A stretch of DNA of 64,000 bases from DATFVJ01 sp035517695 (GTDB lineage Bacteria > Actinomycetota > Actinomycetes > Streptosporangiales > Streptosporangiaceae): positions 59,379 through 123,378 of the forward strand of contig DATIYI010000204.1 in NCBI GenBank assembly GCA_035517695.1. Direction: 5' to 3'. Below the pieces are notes generated by a model, which did no database searches, was not told the origin of the DNA, and worked only from the letters and a program-made list of their open reading frames with translations. Shown one piece after another: positions 24,496-32,500 of the stretch. The position numbers and the translations under genes were made by a program. How positions within the stretch are numbered: the stretch's first letter is position 1; each line of letters starts with the position of its first letter.

Positions 24496-25133
24496 GCGCC
24501 GAGTCTACGGCCTCGGGCCGACGACGCGGCGTGGCCCGCTTCCGCGCACATGCTCGCGGGTTTTCACGGCACATGCTCGCGGGTTCACGTAGCCGCCGAG
24601 CTTGACACCGGCCGCCAAATGCTATTGCCATGTCGGCACCCTCCGACATAGCCTGCGGCTACGCGGGAAAGGAGGTGGTCCAACAGCATGTATAGCAGTA
24701 GGACTCGCGAGGTGGCTGTCAGCTAGCCGCCGTCCCGCCTGAACGCAGGCCGCGGATCGGCGGCCGGCGAACACTAGGCAGACACCGCACCCCCGGGCTG
24801 GCTGGAATTCGTCCATCCGGCCCCCGTATCAGCAAGCTAGGTGCCCTCAGTGGCGCTGGCCAGCCGGTGCGGGAGCGGCCCGGGGGATTTTCCTTCTCGG
24901 CCGTGCACCTTCCTGCCACCACGCCTCATCGCCGCTACGATCCGATTGGCCCGGCGAGCCGCTCGGCGGAGACAGCCCCTCGGCGGAGACAGCCGCTCGC
25001 GGTGGGTGAGACTCGTCTGCGTGCCGCCCGCCGCCGACCGGGCTCACGGGCGTTATCGCTGATCGTGACTCGCTGTCGATCGTATGTCAGGCTGCCGCCC
25101 AAATGGCCATCGTGTCGATCCACGAAACATGCC
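24496..25133. other. 638-base region with no large gene; structured mini-ORF locus
   Basis: No protein-coding gene of normal size is recognised. It contains a 17-base direct repeat starting GCACATGCTCGCGGG (24546-24562, 24569-24585), a TTGACA hexamer at 24602, a 7-bp hairpin ATGTCGG/CCGACAT (24630-24649 region), an exceptionally strong Shine-Dalgarno with a 12-codon ORF (24668-24726), and nested hairpins after it (24726-24764). The remainder to 25133 shows nothing recognisable. Confidence 0.6.
24688..24726 (+). CDS. 12-codon mini-ORF behind a near-perfect Shine-Dalgarno
   Basis: ATG at 24688 to TAG at 24726, product MYSSRTREVAVS. The sequence AAAGGAGGTGGTC (24668-24680) lies 7 bases upstream and is complementary to the 3' end of 16S rRNA at 12 of 13 positions, far stronger than any other RBS in the window. 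GCCGCC (24726-24731) pairs with GGCGGC (24759-24764), enclosing an inner GCCTG/CAGGC hairpin (24737-24750). This is the layout of a leader peptide with attenuator, yet no plus-strand gene follows for 1.5 kb. Function unknown; it may be a small peptide gene or a regulatory RNA. Confidence 0.5.
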   Translation: MYSSRTREVAVS

Positions 25134-25643
25134 CTACTCAGCCCGGACTTCCGAAGCGAGGCGCTTGAGCTGTGCGGACACGTGCGGCTGGATCGGCTGG
25201 CCAACGGCGGCCATGTCATAGGCCCACGCCAGATCTTCCCCCACCAGGCCGTAGAGCCTGTGGCCCGCGACGATCTCCTTCGCGGTGGCGGTACGGGCCA
25301 CGATATCGGTGCGAAGCTCGATCCGCCTTTCTGTTACCTCGCCCAGGTACACCTCCGCGACCCCGGTGGGATGCGCGAGCAGCAGCTCGACACCGCCGCC
25401 AGGCTGCGGCCGCCAGTAGCCGCTCTCCGTGGCGAGCGGCCGCCCAGGGATGCCTTTCTCGTCGAGCAGCCAGGTCCGGCTCACGTAGATAAGGAATGGC
25501 TTGCCGTTATGCGTAAAGCTAATTTCCTGACCGAACCTGAAGCTCTCGATGGTCGGGTATCCGCCGATTCCCGCGCCCTCCCACCTGCCGAGCAGGAACA
25601 GCAGCGGAGCCAGGTCGGGATGAGGCTCACCGGCCGGCGTCAT
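25134..25643 (-). CDS. nitrobindin-like (FABP/DUF1794 family) heme-binding beta-barrel protein
   Basis: 169 residues from the ATG at 25643, with GGAG 6-7 bases upstream. The family motif GXWXGXG appears as LGRWEGAGIGGYPTI. Barrel strands include FRFGQEISFTHNGKPFLIYVSRTW and GYWRPQPGGGVELLLAHPTGVAEVYLGEV. The C-terminal AYDMAAVGQPIQPHVSAQLKR carries the histidine that binds heme iron in nitrobindins. Such proteins bind ferric heme and can react with nitric oxide or peroxynitrite. The start overlaps the stop of the small membrane-protein gene upstream (ATGA), so they are coupled. Confidence 0.85.
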   Translation of the reverse strand: MTPAGEPHPDLAPLLFLLGRWEGAGIGGYPTIESFRFGQEISFTHNGKPFLIYVSRTWLLDEKGIPGRPLATESGYWRPQPGGGVELLLAHPTGVAEVYLGEVTERRIELRTDIVARTATAKEIVAGHRLYGLVGEDLAWAYDMAAVGQPIQPHVSAQLKRLASEVRAE

Positions 25644-25876
25644 CGTCCGCTCCGGCTTTCCTGCTCGTCCGCTGACTCGGCCACGTTCACCGACCTTACC
25701 GGCCCCGCCACGTTCGCTGATTTCACTGGCTCGGCAACGTGCACAGATTTCACCCGCTCCGCGGACCCGACCGCCCTCCCGCCCGCACGGTAAAGCCGCG
25801 CCGCCAGCCAGACCGCCGCGACCGCGATAGCGCCGAATACCACCGCCAAAATGGCCACGCTGAGCACACCGGACAT
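25640..25876 (-). CDS. small single-pass membrane protein
   Basis: 78 residues: one N-terminal membrane helix (LSVAILAVVFGAIAVAAVWLAARLY) followed by a soluble tail with a triple repeat of the form V-K-S-x-x-V-A-E/G-P (VKSVHVAEPVKSANVAGPVRSVNVAE). Its stop overlaps the nitrobindin-like start by 4 bases, supporting real translation. No family recognised; the tail repeat suggests a flexible or coat-like segment facing one side of the membrane. Confidence 0.6.
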   Translation of the reverse strand: MSGVLSVAILAVVFGAIAVAAVWLAARLYRAGGRAVGSAERVKSVHVAEPVKSANVAGPVRSVNVAESADEQESRSGR

Positions 25877-26254
25877 GGCGGCAGCATACGGCGCTGCGGC
25901 TGCTGCCGCGGCGGCGCCATGCCGTCAAGCCACGAGCTTCGCCGAAGTGGCCAGTCGCTGGACGTCGGTCACGCCAAGAAGCCGTTGCTTGACCCATATC
26001 CCCGGCAGCGGCGGCCGCGACCATTACCCCGGCGACCGGTCATGCTGGGCTCCTGCCCACCGCGACCGGGCCTAGCTGGGGTTCGCGCCCCTGCGACCGG
26101 GCATGGCTGAGCTCTCCCTCAACCGGTCGGCCCTAGCTGGGCTCCTGCGCGCGCTGCGGCCCATCGCTGAGCCCACGGCGACGGGGGCCATCGCCGGCCC
26201 ACACCCAGAGCCAGGGCCGTCGCCCTTGCCCGCCCGGCTTGTTAGGGTCGGCGC
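25877..26254. other. 378-base divergent intergenic region
   Basis: Lies between the small membrane protein (minus) and the DsrE-like gene (plus), so it should hold both promoters. From about 26030 to 26180 it contains four or five diverged ~30-base units around the motif GACCGGGC-ATGGCTGGG/GAGCTC. No ORF with coding character was seen. Confidence 0.5.
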
Positions 26255-26620
26255 ATGACGACGCGATCACTCGTGGTCAAGGTTACGGCGGGCAAGGACG
26301 ACGCGGAACGCTGCAACCAGGCATTCACCGTGGCCGCGACGGCTGCGGCCAGCGGTGTACCGGTTTCCCTTTGGCTTACCGGCGAGGCGGCCTGGTTCGC
26401 GCTACCCGGCCGCGCGGAAGAATTCGACCTGCCGCACGGTGCCCCGCTCGCGGATCTGCTGGCCGGCGTGCTCGCGTGCGGCACAGTGACCCTGTGCACC
26501 CAGTGCGCCGCGCGCAGAAACATCGCGGAGCAGGATGTCATCAAAGGAGTGCGGATCTCTGGGGCCACGACGTTCGTCGCGGAGATCACCGCCGACGGCG
26601 CCCAGGCTGTCGTTTACTGA
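26255..26620 (+). CDS. DsrE/DsrF-like small protein
   Basis: 121 residues with the DsrE/F alpha/beta fold: SLVVKVTAGKDDAERCNQAFTVAATAAASGVPVSLWLTGEAAWFAL at the N-terminus and ADLLAGVLACGTVTLCTQCAARRNIAEQDVIKGVRISGATTF at the C-terminus. The central Cys-rich TLCTQCAARR is where sulfur-relay DsrE/TusD proteins carry the active cysteine. It may take part in persulfide transfer, in keeping with the rhodanese and MoaD-like genes further right, but no direct partner is adjacent. It is convergent with gatD. Confidence 0.8.
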   Translation: MTTRSLVVKVTAGKDDAERCNQAFTVAATAAASGVPVSLWLTGEAAWFALPGRAEEFDLPHGAPLADLLAGVLACGTVTLCTQCAARRNIAEQDVIKGVRISGATTFVAEITADGAQAVVY

Positions 26621-26684
26621 CAACCGCGGCGACCGCGCTACCGGGCCGACCGCCTTCCGGGGCCGCGCCATCTCGGGGCGCCGC

Positions 26685-27401
26685 TCAGTGTGCCACGGCG
26701 GCCAGGCGCTCCTCGCGGAGCCGCCGCGCCCACTCCTCGTCCTGGTCCGCGACCGGCGTGAGTGGCCCGACCGCCCAAGTCAGCAGCAGATCCGCCAGCG
26801 CTGGGTTGCGGACAAGGACGGGGCCATGCAGGTACGTGCCGAGGATCCGGCCCGCGTATGCGCCTTCCGTGCCGTCACCGTTGCCGACGCCGCGCACGGT
26901 GCGCGACAGCGGCCGTGCGCGGCGACCAAGCGCGGTGATGCCCTGATGATTCTCGAATCCGGTCAGCTGAGGTATCCCGAGCGCCGGGTCGACGTCGGCG
27001 AGTATCTCCCCGACACCTCGCCTTTCACCACGGCCGCTGCGGATATCGAGGAGGCCAAGGCCGGGCAACTGCTGTCCCTCGTCGCCGCCGAACTCCGTAC
27101 CTAGTAGCTGATAACCCGCGCAGACAGCGAAGATCACCGCACCAGATGCCGCCGCTGCGGCAAGCCCGCCGTCCGCGCGCAGCCGCTGTGCAGCGAGTAT
27201 CTGCGGCAAGTCCTCGCCGCCGCCCATGAGGTAGATGCCACCATCGCGGGGCACCGGCTGGTCGGAATTCACGCTGACGGCCTCGGTCGCGATGCCGCGC
27301 AGCCACGCACGCCGCTCGAGCACGAGCAGATTACCGCGATCACCGTAGGTGCTGAGCAGGTCCGGATAGACCCAGATCAGGCGGAGGAGCCTGCCGGTCA
27401 C
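26685..27401 (-). CDS. gatD: lipid II isoglutaminyl synthase glutaminase subunit GatD
   Basis: CobB/CobQ-type class I glutamine amidotransferase. 238 residues: LIWVYPDLLSTYGDRGNLLVLERRAWLRGI, GIYLMGGGEDLPQ, the nucleophile elbow FAVCAGYQLLG (Cys) and the catalytic histidine in GTYLHGPVLVRNPALADLLL. GatD supplies ammonia to MurT, which amidates the D-Glu of lipid II. The GTG start overlaps the murT stop by 4 bases (GTGA), and this murT-gatD pairing is the strongest argument for the call. Confidence 0.93.
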   Translation of the reverse strand: MTGRLLRLIWVYPDLLSTYGDRGNLLVLERRAWLRGIATEAVSVNSDQPVPRDGGIYLMGGGEDLPQILAAQRLRADGGLAAAAASGAVIFAVCAGYQLLGTEFGGDEGQQLPGLGLLDIRSGRGERRGVGEILADVDPALGIPQLTGFENHQGITALGRRARPLSRTVRGVGNGDGTEGAYAGRILGTYLHGPVLVRNPALADLLLTWAVGPLTPVADQDEEWARRLREERLAAVAH

Positions 27402-28633
27402 GACACCCTCCCCAAGGTTGCCCGGATCTGCTGGAAGGCCGTGTAGTTGGCGAGCACGTCCAGCCTGCCCTCCACGAGGTCCACCGCTTCGTCGATACCC
27501 CCGGTCAGCTGAAACGGGATCTTGTCGGCCTCGAGCCGTACCGCTAGGTCGAGGCGGCGCTCGCCGGTCAGGAACACACGGCGGCCGCTAAGCACCCGGT
27601 AGTCGACATCCCACAGCCAGGAGGTATCCCTGCCGTCAGGCTCCTGCGCGTTCACCGCGAGCACAATGGGCGTCGGCGGTGGATCAAGCACGTCGAACGC
27701 TTCCAGCCAGCCAGCCGGATTCTTGGCGAGCAACAGCCGCACCGCCCTGCCGCGCCGCTCCACCAGCGTATAGCGGCCGGCGACGGAGATCACTTTCCGC
27801 AGCGACGGCAGCGCCTGTACGACGGCGACACCAAAGAAATCTACGACCGCGAGCGCGACAACCGCGTTCGCGCGGTTGGCCCGGCCAGGCAGGGCGAGGT
27901 CGAGCTCGTGGGCCCGGCCAGCGGAATCGATCACCTTTCCGCCGTCCAGGACCCAGCTCACACGCGGCCGGGCACACGAACACTCGCCACACCGCCAGTC
28001 ATCGCCATGCCTGCGCAAGTGGGAGCCGCATTGCGGACAGCACCATGAGTCCTCACGCCACCGCTGGCCCGCCGACACCCACGTAACGCTCGGTGCAGAC
28101 GACGCCGCCCACGCCACGAGGGGGTCGTCGGCGTTGGCCACGACCCTGGCACCCGACGCGGCACCGAGCGCGTCCCGCCACTGCCGGGCGAGGAGCCAGA
28201 TCTCGGCCGCTCTGTCCATCTGGTCGCGGCTTAGATTCAGCAGCACAACCACCCGCGGCGCGGTCGCCCTCAGCACCCGGGGCAGATACTTCTCGTCAAC
28301 CTCGAGCGCCGCGTAGGGCGCATTGGGAGCCTGGCCGAGGGCCGCGGCGAGGCCCTCCTCCATGTTCGCGCCGAATGCGTTCGATGCCACCGCCTGGCCG
28401 AGCGCGCCGAGGCCAGCCGTCACCAGCCGCGTGGTCGTCGTCTTGCCGTTGGTGCCCGTGACGAGGACAACCTGCCGACCGGCCGCGAGCATCGAAAGCA
28501 GGTCGGGCTCGAGCCAGAGGCCGACCTTCCCGCCGATGACCGAGCCGTCACCGCGGCCCGCCATTCGCGACAGTCGGCCGGCCGTCCCGCCCATGGCTGT
28601 GGCAAGCCGCGCGCGCAACGGAAGTCTGTCCAT
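27398..28633 (-). CDS. murT: lipid II isoglutaminyl synthase subunit MurT
   Basis: 411-residue Mur ligase homologue that amidates D-isoglutamate in lipid II with GatD. The P-loop is VVLVTGTNGKTTTTRLV; VASNAFGANMEEGL and ALEVDEKYLPRVLRATAPRVVVLLNLSRDQMDR are the catalytic Mur ligase segments. An inserted four-cysteine zinc ribbon (CCPQCGSHLRRHGDDWRCGEC) is characteristic of MurT. The C-terminal domain contains GRYTLVERRGRAVRLLLAKNPAGWLEAFDVL. It is translationally coupled to gatD. Confidence 0.95.
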   Translation of the reverse strand: MDRLPLRARLATAMGGTAGRLSRMAGRGDGSVIGGKVGLWLEPDLLSMLAAGRQVVLVTGTNGKTTTTRLVTAGLGALGQAVASNAFGANMEEGLAAALGQAPNAPYAALEVDEKYLPRVLRATAPRVVVLLNLSRDQMDRAAEIWLLARQWRDALGAASGARVVANADDPLVAWAASSAPSVTWVSAGQRWREDSWCCPQCGSHLRRHGDDWRCGECSCARPRVSWVLDGGKVIDSAGRAHELDLALPGRANRANAVVALAVVDFFGVAVVQALPSLRKVISVAGRYTLVERRGRAVRLLLAKNPAGWLEAFDVLDPPPTPIVLAVNAQEPDGRDTSWLWDVDYRVLSGRRVFLTGERRLDLAVRLEADKIPFQLTGGIDEAVDLVEGRLDVLANYTAFQQIRATLGRVS

Positions 28634-28663
28634 TGGCCCGATGGTATCGGCCTCAGATGAGGG

Positions 28664-31600
28664 TCACGGTGAACCCGTGCTCCTTCGTCCGCGCCCGCGC
28701 GAGCCCGGCGGCCGGACGCTCACGAGGCCCTGCTTTACCCGCGGCTCGGGTACCCGTACCGCCGGACCCGACGGTAGGTCATCCGGAGCCCCCTCGTCGA
28801 CGCGATCCACCATGAACCGGCCGGGCCAGGAAAGAACGCGCAGCAGCCAATTCGCCCTCATGCAACGCGCTGCCTCGGCCGCACGCTCGCGGCCATTCAC
28901 GCCTATCAGCACCGTGTCGATGTCGCCGAAGAAGGCCTTATGCTCATCGCTGCCGACCAGAGCGTTCCACGCCGGTAGGCGGTTGCGTTCGAGTTCCATC
29001 GACAACGGATGCCGCGCCAGGTGGTCGAGCCGGTCCTCGGCCGTCACCCCAGGCCCGTCCGCGATGCGGAGGTCGTACGTCAGATCAGGTGCCTGACTGA
29101 AAGGACTCGGGGCCGCGAATGCCTGCTCGATCTCGTGCACCCAGCGGAGCTGTGGGATCACCCACGCCGCGCCTGCGCGGCCGCCCACCAAGTCGATGGT
29201 GCCGTCGAGGATCCGCAGTGCGGTATTGGCCACACTGTCCATCAGCTGACACGGATCGTAGGATTCCCGCAGCGACGTGGCACGTGCCGATACTGCTCGG
29301 TCGATCACCGTAGCCAGCACGCATTCGCGCAGCCGCTGCTCGCTCTCGAATCCCGCCCACCTGCGGCGCACAGGTTCGGGTGCGGCGGGGATCGCGTGGT
29401 TGGTCAGGAACGCGAGAACGAGCGTCTCCGCCCAGATGCGCAGCCACGCCTCCTCCTGCGAGGCGGACATCAGCTCTGCCGTGCGCAGCTCGATAAGACT
29501 GCACGCTCTGCCGTAACGGCATAGCCTCCCGCACGCGGCCGAACGGCTACCGGTTATCGGCGGGGCAGGCCCGGCAAGCACCCGCTCGCGTCGTTCGCCG
29601 AGCGGGATGCGGACCCGAAGCGGCCGGTCCATGCCGTCGGCGAACACCGCGGCGATCCCGGGCTCTAGCGAGACGACCTGACGGGACTGCTCTCGGTCAA
29701 GGTTCATCGCGGCGCCTACCAGCTCACGGTCGTCATGTGCCGGTAGCCGGTGGACCACCTTCAGCGCGGTGTTCTTCACCACATCGGGCAGCAGCTTCGT
29801 CGGGATCTGTTCGGCGACCACGATCCCCTCACCGTAGGCGCGGATCTCCGCGAGCATGCCAGCGAACAGCTCGACGGCATGTGAGCTCGACCGCTCCTGC
29901 CCGCGGTTGCGCAGCAGCCGATGTGCCTCCTCGATGACGATGACGTGGCGCAGACCCGCCGCCTTCTCCCGGCGGGCGCGCAGCCGAAGGTGCTCAACGA
30001 TCCGGATGATCAAGGTGCCCATGAGAAACGCCTTGTCCTCGTCGTTCGCGACATCCTCGATGGCGAGCACCACGTTACGGCGGAGCAGCTCGCTGATATC
30101 GGCGGGATGGCCACCCTCGAAGAACCGGCCCGCGGAGCCGATCCGTAGCGAGCGCAGCCGCACATCCACGAACCCGCGCACATCGGCCTGTAGTTCCTTG
30201 CCGTAGCCGACATCCTCGACCACCTCGATCGCGGTGCGCTGTAGTTGCGCGAGGGTGGGCACCGCGGGCACTGCGTACGCACCCGGAACGCCGCCGCCAG
30301 TCACCACGTCCCAGCCGTTGGCCTCGTACACGCGCTGGAGTGCCTGCGACATAACCTGCGGGAATGGCTCCTCCGCGTCGAAGGCGGCCTGGAAAAGTGC
30401 CCGCACCATGTCAATATGCGCCTGAACCGGATAACCAGGCTCTGGCGCGAGCGGGTTCACCGACAGCGGGATCGCCTGCGGGTCAGTCGGATTGATCACC
30501 GTGACTTGAGCGATACCTTCTACCCGGCCTGCCATCGCCGCGTACTCCGACTTGGCGGGCTCGATTGCCAGCCATGGCAGGCGCGCCCGTGTCAGCCCCT
30601 CGAGCAGATGCCTGACCGTCTGCGACTTGCCCGCACCGGTGGCGCCGGTGACAAACGCATGCCGGTTCAGGGTGGCAAGTGGCACATGAAACGTGCCGAC
30701 AGGCCGATCCTGGCCGTCGAGTATCGCGCCGAGGTCGATCATTTCCGGTACGGCGGGCCGATGGTCTGCGGCGCCGTCCGTCTCGCTCGTCACGTCGAAG
30801 TATCCGGAGTCGAGCACGCGCAGACCCGGAACCTCACGGCGGGGCAGGCCCGCGAGTACGGCGATGGCGCCAGCCGTGGCGGGGAAGGGCACGCGCGCGC
30901 GTTGTCCAGAGCCATGCGCGTTATCTCCGCAGTCGCGCGCGACCCGTGCTGAGCTGTAGCCGCCGTGCCCGCGGTCGCGCGCGCCGTCTCCGCGGTCGTG
31001 CGCGCCGTGCCCGCGGTCGCGCGCGCCGTCTCCGTGGTCGCGCGCGCCGTCTCCGCGGTCGCGCGCGCCGTGCCCGCGGTCGTGCGCGCCGTCTCCGCGG
31101 TCGTGCGCGCCGTTTGCACAGTCGCAAAGGTGAGCCGCGAGCGCGTCCGCAAGGCTGCGGGCTTCAAGACCGCAGCGCAACCGGTACGGGTGGCGAGTGA
31201 GATCCACCGAGCCGATGAGGACCGGCGCGACGCGGCGCAACTCGGCCGGAGTCGCGGCGCCCGCGAGAACCCGAACGTTCCAGAGTCCGGCTTCGCAGAA
31301 GGCCTCGAGCTCCTGAATACGGCGCTCGGCGCGCTCGACATCGAGCCTGGCGCGCTCTTCCTCGAAACGGCGGCTCGCGGTGAGCTGGGTACGCAGCTGC
31401 GCCATCTCGGCGTCGAGTAGCTGCGTGGGCTCGGCGACAATCAGCCAGCCGAATGGCCGGTCCATGAGCGTGACCAGTGTGGTTTCGAACAGTGTGGGCT
31501 GCCGCGCGTCCTGCGGCGGTTCCCGCCCGTCGTTACCAGCAAGCGGCGGAGCCTGTCTGCCCGCGCACGGTGTCCAGACCAGCCGATCGGCGTCACGGAG

Positions 31601-32002
31601 CCAGCTGTCAGTGATCACCGTGCCGCGCGCGCCGTTCGGGAAAAGCATGCCGGTTAGCTGGGATGGTGACAGCCCTGCTGAAGGACCGGCAGCGTGCCAC
31701 GGGGAGCGCGACTGTTCCGGTCCCGGCGCCCGCGCCGACGGCGTCGTTTGCGCGGTCAACTGATCCACGCCGCAGGGCGAGGCCAGCGGTCCCGCATTGG
31801 TGATCAGTTCGAGCGGCGCACCTCCGCCGCGCGACAGCCAGCCGACCACGAAAGGCTGGCCACGTTGCGCGGCGCTCAGCGCAGCGGGAAGAACCGCGAC
31901 GAAATCCGACTCCGGCGAACCGACTCTGACGGGCGCGGGCACCGCGAGAATGCGGTACCAGGGCCTCGGCAATACCGCAAGAAGCTCTGCTGTCTCACTC
32001 AC
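28664..32002 (-). CDS. HerA/VirB4-like (DUF87-type) ATP-binding protein
   Basis: 1112 residues if the GTG at 32002 is the start; the frame is open to 32329, but that part is Cys/Arg-rich and looks non-coding. The first ~290 residues have no recognised fold (begins VSETAELLAVLPRPWYRILAVPAPVRVGS). A heptad-repeat insert (AHDRGDG/ARDRGHG, ~7 copies) lies near residues 294-347. The RecA-like ATPase core has Walker A FVTGATGAGKSQTVRHLL (~450), EPAKSEYAA, and Walker B HVIVIEEAHRLLRNRGQ (~690), followed by VVAEQIPTKLLPDVVKNTALKVVHRLPAHDDRELVG, all typical of HerA/VirB4 hexameric DNA- or protein-pumping ATPases. A ~300-residue C-terminal extension is unrecognised. It is the 3' member of the three-gene type-IV-like locus. 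Confidence 0.75.
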   Translation of the reverse strand: MSETAELLAVLPRPWYRILAVPAPVRVGSPESDFVAVLPAALSAAQRGQPFVVGWLSRGGGAPLELITNAGPLASPCGVDQLTAQTTPSARAPGPEQSRSPWHAAGPSAGLSPSQLTGMLFPNGARGTVITDSWLRDADRLVWTPCAGRQAPPLAGNDGREPPQDARQPTLFETTLVTLMDRPFGWLIVAEPTQLLDAEMAQLRTQLTASRRFEEERARLDVERAERRIQELEAFCEAGLWNVRVLAGAATPAELRRVAPVLIGSVDLTRHPYRLRCGLEARSLADALAAHLCDCANGAHDRGDGAHDRGHGARDRGDGARDHGDGARDRGHGAHDRGDGARDRGHGGYSSARVARDCGDNAHGSGQRARVPFPATAGAIAVLAGLPRREVPGLRVLDSGYFDVTSETDGAADHRPAVPEMIDLGAILDGQDRPVGTFHVPLATLNRHAFVTGATGAGKSQTVRHLLEGLTRARLPWLAIEPAKSEYAAMAGRVEGIAQVTVINPTDPQAIPLSVNPLAPEPGYPVQAHIDMVRALFQAAFDAEEPFPQVMSQALQRVYEANGWDVVTGGGVPGAYAVPAVPTLAQLQRTAIEVVEDVGYGKELQADVRGFVDVRLRSLRIGSAGRFFEGGHPADISELLRRNVVLAIEDVANDEDKAFLMGTLIIRIVEHLRLRARREKAAGLRHVIVIEEAHRLLRNRGQERSSSHAVELFAGMLAEIRAYGEGIVVAEQIPTKLLPDVVKNTALKVVHRLPAHDDRELVGAAMNLDREQSRQVVSLEPGIAAVFADGMDRPLRVRIPLGERRERVLAGPAPPITGSRSAACGRLCRYGRACSLIELRTAELMSASQEEAWLRIWAETLVLAFLTNHAIPAAPEPVRRRWAGFESEQRLRECVLATVIDRAVSARATSLRESYDPCQLMDSVANTALRILDGTIDLVGGRAGAAWVIPQLRWVHEIEQAFAAPSPFSQAPDLTYDLRIADGPGVTAEDRLDHLARHPLSMELERNRLPAWNALVGSDEHKAFFGDIDTVLIGVNGRERAAEAARCMRANWLLRVLSWPGRFMVDRVDEGAPDDLPSGPAVRVPEPRVKQGLVSVRPPGSRGRGRRSTGSP
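30960..31122. repeat. 21-bp tandem repeats encoding the HDRGDGA heptads
   Basis: About seven imperfect 21-base units with core GCGCGCCGTCTCCGCGGTC run head to tail inside the HerA-like gene. On the coding strand each gives seven residues of the form A-(H/R)-D-(R/H)-G-(D/H)-G. Imperfect DRG/DCG-type remnants continue toward 30920. Confidence 0.9.
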
Positions 32003-32500
32003 GAAGTGTGCATAGCACGATGCCGCCTGTCGCGTCAGCAGAACGAAACTCTGGCTCTGCAGGTGTGCCGCGCCAAGGTAAAACTCGCCATCCGGCCGAA
32101 GGCGTCTTGATCCCTTATCGCCGGAATTAGGATTCCCCGATGAGCAGCCCAAGCAGCCAACGTCGGGCGCATGGTCCCGATCGCGGGATTGGCGTCGCGT
32201 GTGGATTTCGTATTGACCCGCGAATCGACCAATCGTATAGACAGGCTGTATAAGCGGAGCAACCACCGGGCGCGGCCCAGCGGCGCGGCGCGGCGCGCGG
32301 GGTGCGGCGCCGCGCAGGGTACGGCCCAACGCGCTTCGGCGCGGTCATGATCCCGACCGTGTTAACCTGCCTGCGCTTTCGGCCGGAAATCTAACACGAT
32401 TATGGATCCTGGGGCGCAACGTTGCCTGGCTGACCGCGGTCGGCCAGGATGGCGGCCCGGTAAGGAGCGCGCCCAGACTGGTGGTCCGGCGAGCGGCCGT
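32003..32500. other. 498-base spacer between the HerA-like and 827-residue genes
   Basis: Depending on the true start of the HerA-like gene, up to 330 bases here may be coding. The right part (32330-32500) carries no recognisable gene; it would hold a promoter for the HerA-like gene if that gene is not read through from upstream. Confidence 0.4.

Noticed and set aside
24664..24684. Possible 16S rRNA 3' end fragment
   Set aside because: AAAGGAGGTGGTC is complementary to the rRNA 3' end, as expected for a strong Shine-Dalgarno; no rRNA sequence surrounds it.
24867..25793. Plus-strand 308-codon ORF opposite the nitrobindin gene
   Set aside because: Shadow of the minus-strand gene; the nitrobindin motif GXWXGXG fixes the coding strand.
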